Origin: Kalmanozyma brasiliensis GHG001
Taxonomy: Eukaryota; Basidiomycota; Ustilaginomycetes; Ustilaginales
Assembly: GCF_000497045.1 (NCBI RefSeq)
Contig: NW_015961961.1
Span: 1-64,000 of the forward strand
Reading direction: 5' to 3'
DNA: 64,000 bases
Shown in pieces: positions 36,374 to 46,725 of this stretch (position 1 is its first letter; each line of letters starts with the position of its first letter). Position numbers and translations under genes: made by a program. Under the pieces are notes generated by a model. That model worked only from the letters and a program-made list of their open reading frames with translations, ran no database searches and was not told the origin of the DNA.

Positions 36374-39300
36374 CGGCGGCCCAGTCCTAGCACTGAAAAC
36401 GCTGAGGAACAAACAGGCAAAGTCGAGGTACATAAATTCCCAATCGCCCAGCGAGCTGCCGATCGAGTACATGAGCAGCACGCTCGAGAACTGGATTAGC
36501 GACGTCAGACAGATGTAGCTGAAGCAGTTGAACGACGTCACCAACGCAGCGCGGCCTTCGGCGATTGTGTCGAGCACGCACGAGATGTCGCCGCGGTTCG
36601 ACGTGAAGGGCGCAGCCACCGACGCTTCTGCTTCCGAGAGCGAGATGCCGATGTCCGCCGCCTTGAGCGCACCGCAGTCGTTAGCGCCGTCGCCGCAGAA
36701 GCCGCACGTGTACGACATTGCCTGCAAGCGCTCCACCAGCTCGTGTTTTTCGTCAGGGGACATGCGCGCAAAGATGGTGCCCTTGATCAGCATACGTCGC
36801 ACCGTCTCGATGGGCGCAAAGTCGATCATCCACCGGAAGACGTCGCCTGTCAGCGCGAGCTGGTAGTCTTGGAAGTCAAACTCTTCGAGGTCCAGCACGT
36901 GCGGGTCCACTTCACGGGGTTGCAGGTTGTACGGGTCGAGCTTGATGCGGTCGTCGTCGACGCTCGACCAGTCGATCACAGCGCGTGGGCTCCTTTGGTC
37001 ACCTTCGACGAAGGTCGGCATGAAGACGTGCGCCGACTGCCCCACCATGCCGCACTCTCGAGCAACGCTGATGGCGGTACGTGGGTTGTCGCCCGTCACC
37101 ATCTTGGTCACGATGTTGGCGTTCTTGAGCACCTCGATGGCCGGCGCACTGCCTTCCTTGAGCTTGTTCTCAAAGATGATCAGACCGAGGAAGCGAAGTC
37201 CGCTCTCGGCTTGCTCTCGACGCATGCGTTGGGCCTTGATCCAGCTCATGCCCGCCATCGACTTGCCTGCGCAGGCAATGACACGGTAGCCGTGCTTGGT
37301 GTAGTACGAGAGCAAATCGTCGTAGTCCGCGGGGAAGGTGTCCTTGTCGCAGATGTCGGCCATCACTTCGGGCGCACCTTTGACAAACACCTCCATCGAC
37401 TGCGACTTGAGACGCTTGACGATGACCGACATTCGGCGGAGCGATGAGACGAACTCGAACGTGCGCAGAACACCGAGCTCGAGGAAGTGGGCGTGGCGGC
37501 CGGACTTGATGGCGTCTTCGACCTCGAAGGCCTGTCCACCAGGTGGGCGGACGACGGTCTGCACCAGGGCGGGAGGTCGCTCTGTGAGCTTCGATTTGCC
37601 GTTCTTGGCAGTGCCAGTCTTGGTGGTAGCCTTTGCCGATCGATCCTTGCCCTCATCGAGTGTCCAGCCAGTGTGCTCGAACATCTTGACATCGAGCGGG
37701 TCGCCGATAACCTCACCATCGACCACTTTCAGCGAGTGGCAGGTGGCCAAGGCGTAGAGCAGCGGCATCTTGCGAGCATCTGCATCGCTCTTGGTTCCCG
37801 CACCGACGGGCATCTCGTCGACGGACTCGTGCAACTCACTGAATCTGCCAGCCTTGAGATCGATCGTTCGCGTTCCGAGCACGTCGAGACCCTCGGCAGT
37901 GAGCGTTCCCGTCTTGTCGAAGCAGAAGACATCCACCTTTCCTCCGATGATGACCCGGTTCGGCGAGATACAGAAGATGCCGACCTTGCGGAGACGATTG
38001 ATGGCGAACGAGATGCCGATGGACATGGTGGCTGGCAGAGCAGGCGGCACGACGACAGTGATCAAGTCGAGAGCACGGATGACAATCGTATGCCAAGCAA
38101 TTCCCATCTTGACAAAGTTGACGGCAGCGAAGAGGAAGCCGATTCCTGCAATCATGGCGAGGAAGCCGATGAAGCGGAAAGAGTCGCGGTAGAACTTGAA
38201 GCCCATCGGTTTGGGGAAGAGCATGCTGCGGACAAGAGCACCTTTGGTCGTATTGAACCCGGTTCGGACCACCATCGCCTTGGCGCCGGCTTCATTCTTG
38301 TCGGTCGATCCGCTTCCACGGATACGGATAATGCGAGTGCCGGAGAAGAGGAAGTGCTTGGCGAGATCGGCGGTCACTTCAGTGCCTGCAGCGTGAAGAC
38401 CGACCATGCTTGGCGTCGTGAGCGGAATCTTGCTGACAGGGACACTTTCTCCCGTGAGCATGCTCTCGTTGACAATGGCGTCACCGCTCAGCAAGACGCT
38501 GTCAGCTGGGAAGAGGAGCAGACCGGGCTCAGCCACATCGTACACATCGCCGGGGACGAGATCGTTCGAATCGAGCACCTGCCAGTTGCCTTCGCGCAGC
38601 ACACGCACGTCGCACGAGAAGCGACTCATCTCGCGCATGCGGTTGACCGTCTGACGGGTCTCGAGGAGCGTGGTGAAGATGGAGACGAGCGAGATGACGG
38701 CGATGCAGAAGGCGTAGTAGTAATAGTTGTCGAAGGACCAGAGGATGATCGAGACGATCTGGAACATGTAGAAAGGATGAAGCACTTCGTCGACGAGAAG
38801 CTGCCAGGTGGACTTGGCCTGGATCTCGATGGCATTCTTGCCAAAGATCGTAGAGCGGTCCTTTTCAGCATCAAAGCTGATGCCGTTGTTGATCGCAGCA
38901 AGCGAGGTCCAGAGCGGATCTCTCCAATCTTTGATCATGCGGAAGCGGCCAGTAGGTGGGTGGAGTGCGTAGCGCGTATAGCGGAAGTCGAAGAAGGTCA
39001 ATTCCATCAGCTGTTCGGTCTGAACACCGGAAAGCATGGGAAGCCCGCCTGTCGGGGGGAGGTCGGCTCCATGACCATTGCCATTGCCGTTTGCTGGGGG
39101 TCCGCCGTTGATAATGCTGCTCTTTGCGGACGCTGCCTTTGAGTTTGCGTTGCTCTTGTTGGAAAGCTCGGGCGGCAGATTCATGGTGGGCATGGATTGC
39201 GCCTCTGCCTGGGTGGAAGGTGGCTCCCGCGACGAATGAGAGAAGACGGTGGCGAGCGGTCGGGCGAAAGGGATGGTGTCGATCTTCTCCTTGTGAAGAT

Positions 39301-40714
39301 CGCCCCACTGGTTTTCGATCATGATGAACTCGGCCTTCTCGAATTCCGTCTCCTTGCAGACGTACTTGAGTCGGAAGCGGGGTAGCCATCGACCGATGAG
39401 ATAGACGATGCCGAGAGTGAGGCAGCAGACGATCGTGTAGATGACCTGCTTACCAACGAGGGTCTTGTAGCCGGTGAAGCGGATGAGCGTATCCTCCTCC
39501 ATCAGGTAGACCTGCTGTCTGCTCTTGGAAGACTTGTCAAGGTAGCTGAGTTCTGTCCTTGCTGCCTCGACGCTCTGACCAGAAGTGCGGCCGCGTGCAT
39601 TGACATCGCCTTCGGAGCGACCGAAGCCAGATGGCTCTCCTGTCTCGAGATCGCGGCCTGCCAGCTCGGCGTCCAGCTCGTCTTCGGGCGGATGATCGGT
39701 GGAGAAGCGCGTGTCTCCAAAGACGGGGTCGACAGCTCCACTGAGTGTGCCGAACGCGGAGGGGAGGATGCCGTTGCGGTTCGAGGCATCGTCATCCGAG
39801 GAACGGTAGGAGTCGTCATCATCTTCATCGTCAAAGCCATAGTCATCGTCGCTCCAACCTCTGGTATTGTCGTAGTCTTCGTCTTCATCCTCATCTCCTG
39901 CATCGGACCTGCCAGCTCGAGAAGAAATGTTGGACTGCGAGGATCGCCTTCGAGAGAGGAGGGGTCGAGAGAAGGAGCGGCGGCTGCGGGCATCGTCGTT
40001 GTCATCGTCGCCGCGGTCGCCACGGATGGAGGCGAGAATGGAACCGAGCATTCCCTTTGGCTGGCTGGTGCCAGTGAGGTCTGCGTCTTCGGGCACACGC
40101 TTTCTGCGACCAAAGTGGTAGGTGCTGCCGCTACGCTGGCTTGCAGGCTTGCGGCGTCCAGCGACTGAGTCCGGTGAGACGCTGCGCTCGCTCGAAGCTG
40201 AGATGGCTTCACTCTGGGCAGACGCACCGGAAAGCTTACGGGTGCGGCGGGGCGAGCGACCCTCCATCGAGATGCGGCGTCGAGAGCTTCGAGAGGAGCG
40301 ACGTCCCAACTCTGGCCTGGCCATTTCGTGACGCATGCTACTGACCGAGCTGGGAACGGCACCGGCGCCTGGACCGTCAAAGATGCTGCCGCCTTCATCG
40401 TAGCTCCCCACTTGACTGTCTCTACGTCGTCTTCGACCGATCTGAACGCCTCCTTCACTGGCGTCAGCTCCGGCATCCAGCTCGGCTTGCTGTTGGGACT
40501 GTGCCCATTCTATTGCTTCGCGTGCTTCCTGGTCGTCAAAGTATGGCGACGAGGCAAAGGCTGCTACATCTGCCGCATCCTCTGCTGTTTCGATGCTTAC
40601 CTTTTTGGCGGGTAGCTGGAAGGGTGCTTGGTACTCGTCGGCAGCCACTTCGAAGTGCTGCTTCGACTTGGATGAGCTCTGACCACCGCGTCGAGAGCGA
40701 TCTGGTTCGGTCAT
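36371..40714 (-). CDS. P5B-type cation-transporting ATPase (Ypk9/ATP13A2-like), truncated
   Basis: The frame encodes 1447 residues from the ATG at 40714. A long acidic and Ser/Arg-rich N-terminal region (about 350 residues) is followed by a P5-specific hydrophobic entry segment, the GESVP actuator motif, PPALPATMS in helix 4 (the P5B hallmark), the phosphorylated aspartate in CFDKTGT (near 932), VTGDNPRTA (near 1208) and GDGANDCGALK (near 1341). The protein stops at ARTGPP after the LGDWEFMYLDFACLFLSVF helix. About 200 residues with the last four helices are missing and are found inverted at 35657-36259. Relatives export polyamines or metals from the vacuole/lysosome. Without its C-terminus this copy is probably inactive unless the fragment complements it. 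Confidence 0.9.
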   Translation of the reverse strand: MTEPDRSRRGGQSSSKSKQHFEVAADEYQAPFQLPAKKVSIETAEDAADVAAFASSPYFDDQEAREAIEWAQSQQQAELDAGADASEGGVQIGRRRRRDSQVGSYDEGGSIFDGPGAGAVPSSVSSMRHEMARPELGRRSSRSSRRRISMEGRSPRRTRKLSGASAQSEAISASSERSVSPDSVAGRRKPASQRSGSTYHFGRRKRVPEDADLTGTSQPKGMLGSILASIRGDRGDDDNDDARSRRSFSRPLLSRRRSSQSNISSRAGRSDAGDEDEDEDYDNTRGWSDDDYGFDDEDDDDSYRSSDDDASNRNGILPSAFGTLSGAVDPVFGDTRFSTDHPPEDELDAELAGRDLETGEPSGFGRSEGDVNARGRTSGQSVEAARTELSYLDKSSKSRQQVYLMEEDTLIRFTGYKTLVGKQVIYTIVCCLTLGIVYLIGRWLPRFRLKYVCKETEFEKAEFIMIENQWGDLHKEKIDTIPFARPLATVFSHSSREPPSTQAEAQSMPTMNLPPELSNKSNANSKAASAKSSIINGGPPANGNGNGHGADLPPTGGLPMLSGVQTEQLMELTFFDFRYTRYALHPPTGRFRMIKDWRDPLWTSLAAINNGISFDAEKDRSTIFGKNAIEIQAKSTWQLLVDEVLHPFYMFQIVSIILWSFDNYYYYAFCIAVISLVSIFTTLLETRQTVNRMREMSRFSCDVRVLREGNWQVLDSNDLVPGDVYDVAEPGLLLFPADSVLLSGDAIVNESMLTGESVPVSKIPLTTPSMVGLHAAGTEVTADLAKHFLFSGTRIIRIRGSGSTDKNEAGAKAMVVRTGFNTTKGALVRSMLFPKPMGFKFYRDSFRFIGFLAMIAGIGFLFAAVNFVKMGIAWHTIVIRALDLITVVVPPALPATMSIGISFAINRLRKVGIFCISPNRVIIGGKVDVFCFDKTGTLTAEGLDVLGTRTIDLKAGRFSELHESVDEMPVGAGTKSDADARKMPLLYALATCHSLKVVDGEVIGDPLDVKMFEHTGWTLDEGKDRSAKATTKTGTAKNGKSKLTERPPALVQTVVRPPGGQAFEVEDAIKSGRHAHFLELGVLRTFEFVSSLRRMSVIVKRLKSQSMEVFVKGAPEVMADICDKDTFPADYDDLLSYYTKHGYRVIACAGKSMAGMSWIKAQRMRREQAESGLRFLGLIIFENKLKEGSAPAIEVLKNANIVTKMVTGDNPRTAISVARECGMVGQSAHVFMPTFVEGDQRSPRAVIDWSSVDDDRIKLDPYNLQPREVDPHVLDLEEFDFQDYQLALTGDVFRWMIDFAPIETVRRMLIKGTIFARMSPDEKHELVERLQAMSYTCGFCGDGANDCGALKAADIGISLSEAEASVAAPFTSNRGDISCVLDTIAEGRAALVTSFNCFSYICLTSLIQFSSVLLMYSIGSSLGDWEFMYLDFACLFLSVFSARTGPP

Positions 40715-41224
40715 GGTTGATATTTGTGTTGCGTCGACCTTGCCAGCTCCGGCGCGATTCGATACTGGGTTGAGCACACGATAGAAGAATTGGATGGTGT
40801 GGGAGGAGGATGTGGTATCGTCGGATGCCAAGCGATCAATGTGCTTGTCAAAAGGGCTTCTGTCGGCAGCTCCGTGCTCGATCCACGATTCCTGCAATTT
40901 TGCACCGCTGCCGACGCCGCACTGTGACGGAAGGCCTTTTCTGTAAAAAGTATCGGCACCTCGCCAGTCAAAATTTCAAGCCCAGCTGAGCAGCCTCCAC
41001 CGTCTCAGTCGGAGTGAGCGGCCTTCACACAACGCACGGCCTACTTCCGCTTGCCTCGAGCCACGGGAGCTGTTCCTTCAATGTCACATCAGCCGTTTCA
41101 CTCCGAAAGAAGGCGCAAGGAAACTGTATCGGTCCGTGACTAGAAGCGTGACGAGTACAAAGGCAATCGAGAAGGGTATATGCTGGGTGTATGAGGTCCA
41201 TGGGCGGCTCTCTCGCAAGAGAGC
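40715..41224. promoter_or_regulatory. P5B ATPase upstream region
   Basis: A 510-base spacer before the ATPase ATG, also containing the 3' flank of the amino-acid permease. Sixty-one open codons continue upstream of the ATPase ATG but begin with TTG, not ATG. Confidence 0.35.
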
Positions 41225-42892
41225 TCAGTCCCAGATCCAGCTGATAAACTTCAGCCAGCGCCTGTCTCCCTTCAGCGCATCTTCAGCCTCCTGCTCCATC
41301 TCGGCCTGCTGAGCTCGCTCCCTGGCCTGCTCGATCGCCTCTCGCAACGGCAGGTCCTCCAGCTTGACCCACTTGGTCTTCTTGATCACCTTCCAGCCGA
41401 CGAAGAACGCGATAACGAGCGGAATGTCGAGGTAGCTCGAGACAAAGCTGTTGGCGTTCCACCTGCCAGCAGTGAACACGCTGAATCCGCCGGTGAATAG
41501 GATCACCAAGCACATGACCAGCGCGACGTAGCTCGAGTACAGCGTCCAGCCGTTGTTCCACGGGAGCTCAGACGCCGAGATGCTCTGTCGGCGCAGCGCA
41601 GTCTTGAGCCGGATGTGGTTCAGCAGCACAGTCGACCACGAGACCAGTGTACCCGCGGCAGTCAGGCTGACAAACCAGTAGAAGACGGTCAGCGCGCCCG
41701 ACGACAGCGTCATGAAGCTGAGGAACATGAACGCCGTGAAGAAGAGGACGCAGTAGATCGGAATACCCCACGAAGTCGTGCGAAGGAAGAAGCGAGGCGC
41801 TTGACGCTTCAGCGCGAGAGCGTACAGGACTCGCGTGCCCGACAGCAAGGCCTGATTCGAGGAAGACCATGCCGACGTGATGACAATGGCGTTGATCACC
41901 GAGCCGACAGCAGAGTAGCCCGCTGCGGAAACCGCGATGACGAATGGCGACTGCGCAGCCGTGCCCGAGTAGTCGTTGAGTCGATCGTCATCCGAGGCGA
42001 CCAGCATTCCGACGACGAGCACCGCAAGCATGTAGAAAAGCACGATGCGGAAGAACACCCTCTTGCACGCCCTCGGGATGGTGCGGCCGGGGTTCCTCGT
42101 CTCGGCCGCGGCCATGGCGAGACTTTCACAGCCTGCAAAACTGTAAACCGCTGAGGTCATGACAGACCAGAATCCGAGGAGGCGGCCCCATGGGCCGGTT
42201 CCGATGTATTCGACGAAGGGTCCAGGCGTATTCCAGTATCGGAAGCCGATGCGTTCGACGCCAGGGATGCCGCCGAGGTTGGTGACGAGGCCGAAAATGA
42301 TGAGGAAAATAATGGTGAGCAGCTTGAGCGAAGCAAAGGCGAATTCGACCTCGCCATAGGCTCGAACAAAGACGACACCGATGGCAAAGGTGAGGGCGAT
42401 GAAGATCATGATCCATAGCGACGAGTTGATGTCGGTCCAGAATTGGAACAGGACGCAGATAGCAGAGATCTCTGATGGGATGGAAAGGACGTTGCCGTAT
42501 ACCAGGTTCCAGCCGACGGCGAAGCCCCACGCGGGGTCGATGAGATAGTCGGCATGTCGAACGAAGGAGCCTGTCACAGGCAGGAGAGCCGACACTTCGC
42601 CCAGTGCGAACTGCACGGCGCAGACAATGGCTCCAACGACCGCGTAGCCTAGCAGTGCGCCCAAGGGCCCGCCCGTCTGGATCGACCCGCCGAGCGAAAG
42701 GAAGAGACCTGTACCAATGGAGCCGGCGAGCGCAATCATCGAGAGATGACGCTGCTCCAGTCCTTGCTTGAGGTGCGCCCGCTCGGTGGCGGAGACCACA
42801 TCGGCGTGGCCATCTGCGGTGGCGTGGATTGCCTTGTCCACCGAGCCACCGTCCTCTTCGGATCGAAGCTTGCTGTTGTGTTCGGCCTCCAT
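41225..42892 (-). CDS. Amino-acid permease (APC superfamily, YAT family)
   Basis: A complete 555-residue, 12-helix permease. The N-terminal LKQGLEQRHLSMIALAGSIGTGLFLSLG is the family signature at helix 1, including the GSIGTG substrate/sodium-site bend. Helix 3 and its flank (GEVSALLPVTGSFVRHADYLIDPAWGFAVGW) match the fungal amino-acid permease motif. Helix 6 carries FAGCESLAMAAAETRNPGRTIPRA. Hydrophilic tails of about 40 and 60 residues contain lysines suited to ubiquitin-dependent turnover. The short N-tail and EQRHLSM phrasing fit general or broad-specificity plasma-membrane permeases; substrate preference cannot be read. It is divergent from the DUF1349 gene. Confidence 0.9.
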   Translation of the reverse strand: MEAEHNSKLRSEEDGGSVDKAIHATADGHADVVSATERAHLKQGLEQRHLSMIALAGSIGTGLFLSLGGSIQTGGPLGALLGYAVVGAIVCAVQFALGEVSALLPVTGSFVRHADYLIDPAWGFAVGWNLVYGNVLSIPSEISAICVLFQFWTDINSSLWIMIFIALTFAIGVVFVRAYGEVEFAFASLKLLTIIFLIIFGLVTNLGGIPGVERIGFRYWNTPGPFVEYIGTGPWGRLLGFWSVMTSAVYSFAGCESLAMAAAETRNPGRTIPRACKRVFFRIVLFYMLAVLVVGMLVASDDDRLNDYSGTAAQSPFVIAVSAAGYSAVGSVINAIVITSAWSSSNQALLSGTRVLYALALKRQAPRFFLRTTSWGIPIYCVLFFTAFMFLSFMTLSSGALTVFYWFVSLTAAGTLVSWSTVLLNHIRLKTALRRQSISASELPWNNGWTLYSSYVALVMCLVILFTGGFSVFTAGRWNANSFVSSYLDIPLVIAFFVGWKVIKKTKWVKLEDLPLREAIEQARERAQQAEMEQEAEDALKGDRRWLKFISWIWD

Positions 42893-43725
42893 GATGGACT
42901 ACGAAGTCGTCGGTGTGATGGTCGTGGTAAGGAGGACAGAGACTCCTCAGTTCTAGTCAAGCTCATACGCACAGCGGGGGTCAGGCCGACCCACTACGGA
43001 AGGCGAGCAACAGATAAGGTCTGCAGAACCTTCATTTCGGGCCTCAAACAAACAAGCTGCCGGCGGACGTCCTGCCGAACGAATAAGCGTTTCGAAAACG
43101 TCGAACCTCACACGACCCTGCAATCTGGTTGGCTCGCCACATGCCGACCTCGTCTGGCGCTGCGCCAACACCATTGCAGTTCATTATGGCGTTATCTTTC
43201 ACCCTATTGCCCGCGGCCCAATCTCGTCCCGAAGGTTAAATTTTCCATTCAGAACCCTTGCCCGCGGCTCAAATCATCACATGGCGAGGCGCGCTAAGCG
43301 CAGGGAGATCGTTTGGTGTCGGCGAATTTGCCGCTCCTGTTTTCGCTGATGCTGTTACCGGCCTAACACGGATGCATGTTTCAACTCGGTGTGGGGCAGC
43401 GACTGCCAAGAACTCGGCCACGTGTGATGGAGAACATCCTCCGAAGTCTCGCTGTGGGGGCTGCAGTGTTCTGACCCGCTCAGATGGTCCTTTTTCGAGT
43501 GGGTGCATGAGGCGCAGTCAGGTTTCCGGATCCTTGGTGGCCGAGATGACCTTACGAGGTGGGCCGGCCTAAGATCGGCAACGTCACCTGTCAACGTAGC
43601 CGGTCTTGTTGCTGGAAGAGGCCCGAGCGTCCCCGCATCTTCCCCGACTTTCTTGCCTCCCTCCTCCCACCATTCCTTCCGACCACATTCACCACCTCCT
43701 TCTTGCTCGCCTACCCTCAGCAGCG
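42893..43725. promoter_or_regulatory. Divergent promoter region, amino-acid permease / DUF1349 gene
   Basis: An 833-base spacer with both promoters. A CCAAT sequence lies near 43214. I saw no gene or repeat here. Confidence 0.35.
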
Positions 43726-44379
43726 ATGACAGGTTTCACCGACAGCTGGAAGTTCCACGACCCCACATCAAATTCCTCCCACACGGTCACGCCCACCTCG
43801 TCCGGGCTCACGATCACCATCGATTCCGGCGCGCGCACCGACTGGTGGACCACCGCACCTGGCTCTCAACCCGAATCCTCCGCCCACCGCGACTCTGGTC
43901 CTCTCGCCTACCAGTCGCTTACCCTCGTCGCATCTCAAAACTGGAAGCTCTCCGGCATCGTTCACCAAGAGGGCAGCGAGCGGTTTCAGCAAACCACGCT
44001 GTTCGTCCAGCGCCTCAACCCGAAGGGCGGTCGCGAGGGTCAAGCGTGGCTCAAGTCCGGGATCGAGAACGAGGGCGGACGAAAGTATGTCGGTGTCGTA
44101 GCGACGAATCCTTTCTCGGACTGGAATGTCTCGCCGTTGTCCAAAGGGTCGTCGGTGCACATTGAGATCGAGAAGACCGGCCCCGACGTGCATGTGTACT
44201 ACACGGTCGATGGGGAGCGGCTGCTGTTGAGGGAGAAGAAGGGATTCGTGCTGCCGTTGGATGGAGAAGAGGGCAAGGAGGAGTGGTGGGTGGGGGTGAT
44301 GGTGTGCGGCCCGCTCAGCGAGGGAACGAAGGGTAAGGTGGAGCAGGTCAAGCTTGAGCTGGTTGGGGGTTCGCACTAG
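43726..44379 (+). CDS. DUF1349 (Ree1-like) beta-sandwich protein
   Basis: A 217-residue soluble protein that fits DUF1349, a concanavalin-like jelly roll. Typical features are SSGLTITIDSGARTDWWTT near residue 27, the QAGL-like segment KSGIENEGGRKYVGVVATNPFSDWN, and the C-terminal WWVGVMVCGPLSEG. Members include the yeast protein Ree1, reported to affect enolase regulation, and secreted or bacterial carbohydrate-binding proteins. No signal peptide is visible, so a cytosolic place is expected. The start is the ATG at 43726 with an acceptable context (cagcgATGa); open codons upstream to 43606 are not needed. It is convergent with the disrupted MFS gene. Confidence 0.78.
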   Translation: MTGFTDSWKFHDPTSNSSHTVTPTSSGLTITIDSGARTDWWTTAPGSQPESSAHRDSGPLAYQSLTLVASQNWKLSGIVHQEGSERFQQTTLFVQRLNPKGGREGQAWLKSGIENEGGRKYVGVVATNPFSDWNVSPLSKGSSVHIEIEKTGPDVHVYYTVDGERLLLREKKGFVLPLDGEEGKEEWWVGVMVCGPLSEGTKGKVEQVKLELVGGSH

Positions 44380-44597
44380 ACGGCGCATCTCCTGCGGCCG
44401 TGATCTAGAACTCGAAGCATCTCAGTTCATGGGAGTCGCACGATCATCGTCGCACGATCATCGTGGACGAGAAGCACGAGTTGATGTTCCCAGTTTCGTC
44501 TGGGACATTCACAAGGACCACAGTCTTCAGGCATGGATCAAGTCCGAATGTCCATGACAAAAACCTGCATACAAAGATCCTTCTGCGCCTGTGCACC

Positions 44598-46118
44598 CTA
44601 GTCGAGTCGATCCACATCATCCACCCTCTCCTCGCCTCTCCTCTTCACCCACCCCACCAACCACCCCGCATTCGTCCAGCCCCACAACCCCACCTGCACC
44701 ACCAACATCCCCACCAGCATCGGCGCTAGCACCCTGATCCCCACCTTCTGACTCGCCACACCCACCAGTAGCGGCAAGAGTGCCATTCCCGCCGCGGCAA
44801 ACGTACTAATGAAACTGATCGCCGCAGTCAAATGGCCTCTTGGTCTAACACTTCTCTCGCACACCCTGATCATCGCCGGGAATACTGGCCCTAACAACAC
44901 ACCCAACAACGCCAAGGCTACAGCGTTGGCCACAATGTTGGGCAACAACCACACCAACAACTGCAGCCCTATCGCGGCGACCAGGTAGACGGAGACCGCC
45001 AGCTCCTCGCCCACTCACGCCGTGACGGGGATGAGCAGGATGCGACCGAATGCGATACCTCCCCAAAAGCCCGAAACGATGGCGTTGGCCGAGGTGGTGG
45101 TGTTGCGCACCGTGATGAGGTAGGACGAGGTCCAGCCGCCGACGGTGACCTCGGTTCCGACGTAGGTGAAGGTGAACAGCGCCAGGAGTTGCACTTTGGG
45201 TTGACGGATCACTGCGCGGAGTTTGGCCAGTCCAGCAGCCGGCGCTGGTGCGGGGGTGGGATGGAGCTCTCCGGTTCCCAGTCGGGATGTTGTTGGCATA
45301 AGATCGATGGCTCCCTCGTTAGGGTGGGACTTCTTATCCCCCTCCTCCGGCGAGTGTTGTCGAGGTCGAAGCTCGACCTGCACCGGCTCTTCGGGTCCTT
45401 CCACATGCTCATCCCTACTCAACCGAAACGCCGCCGTGACCAACACCAGTACCGCCGTGGCCAACCCAAGACTCACCAAGAAAAAGTACTGGAACTTCAC
45501 CCCTTCCTCCCTGCCCTCGTGCAAAAACGGGATCGCTGCGAGCGGTGAACTCAACGCACCCACTCCATAGAGGAAGTGCGTGACGCCCAGCCGTACATCC
45601 GCATTAGGTCGTTGACTGATCCACACATTCACCAGCGCATCCAGCGTACTCGTCGACATGCCGGAGACGACCATCGCGGCGATGAGCACGGGAAAGGGGG
45701 GCATGGTGAGAAACACCACTGGAAACACCATCCCGAGTCCCGCTGCGAGGGAGATCATTTTGCCGAATCCCCACTTATCCATCAACGGAGATACGCTGCC
45801 TGCTGCGATGATGCATCCGATGAAGGTGCCCACAAAGAGCATGGAAACGTAGATGAAGCTGAGCGAATAGTGATGGCGGATGGCGGGGAGGAGTGCACCG
45901 GGTGTAGCGTCCACCCAACCTGCTAGGAGGAAGCATGTATAGAGGGAACATTCCTTGAGAAACATGGTACGGCTGTGCGCGTCATTGCCCGTGATAGAAC
46001 GGAGGGTTTTCAGGATCGATTGATGGGTGGATCGTGGGTGAGGACGGAGTGGGGTGTTGGAGGACGCAGGGCGGGAGGTTGCCCGCGACACTTCGAAGGA
46101 GGGCTCGCGGAGAGACAT
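44598..46118 (-). pseudogene. MFS transporter gene interrupted by one in-frame TGA
   Basis: From the ATG at 46118 the frame encodes 367 residues, then TGA at 45015-45017, then 138 more residues in the same frame with no shift. Together they form one MFS permease of about 505 residues: six helices, a charged central loop (DEHVEGPEEPVQ), then six helices, with GVTHFLYGVGALSSPLAA and FTYVGTEVTVGGWTSSY typical of a fungal branch related to fucose/sugar permeases (Bsc6-like). The stop falls inside GRILLIPVTA-stop-VGEELAV, where relatives commonly have a tryptophan, so TGG to TGA is the simplest change. A GTGAGT overlaps the stop but no acceptor within about 60 bases keeps the frame. Confidence 0.75.
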
Positions 46119-46725
46119 GGTAGGCGTCCCTCGTGTACGTGAGACGTGAGATGGGGATTTGTGGGGAGGCTGAAAGGGTTGATGCCCGCCCTTTATACTC
46201 TGGGAGCCCAGCTGGACCGGTCAATTGATGTCAAGCAGCCTCACCATCGTCGATGATCTTTTGACAGCCCCACGGGAAGGCGCGCGCGATATGCTTGGCA
46301 AAACCCCGCGCTTCCGGTGGAAAAGTTTTATTGGCCGGTTTATCGCCGGCCCCCACCCCGCCTTCTCGCCACGATGGTGGCTGATATGACCGGCCCACAG
46401 ACGTGACTCGATATGTCTGACACCCACCCCCGGCTATGCACTTCCATCACCCCGCGCACCATTTGCTGAAACCGGACAGAAGGCACTCCGCGGGGTCGAT
46501 GGCCGATGGGTGAATTCGAGTGAGCCCTTTCGCGCCAGGTGGGAATTGCACCGAGGTTGCGCCGAGCTGCGCCCCCCGCATCGCCTTCGTCCTGCAGGTC
46601 GAGCATGCCCGTCTGTCACCTACGTCGCTTGTCAGCAGGATCGCTTTCTCAGCGCGCACACCCACACACACAGCAGAGGCGCAAGCTTTGCAACACAACT
46701 GATTCCAATTACCAAGTGTCCGTCT
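46119..46725. promoter_or_regulatory. MFS upstream / DPAP downstream spacer
   Basis: A 607-base region holding the promoter of the disrupted MFS gene and the 3' flank of the peptidase gene. A short CACACACA run lies near 46660-46675. Nothing else was recognised. Confidence 0.35.

Noticed and set aside
37487..39142. 551-codon plus-strand frame opposite the P5B ATPase
   Set aside because: Antisense shadow; the minus strand carries all P-type ATPase motifs here.
44950..45016. Intron starting at GTGAGT that would remove the TGA in the MFS gene
   Set aside because: The nearest AG sites (50 and 58 nt) shift the frame and would delete residues that fit the permease family.
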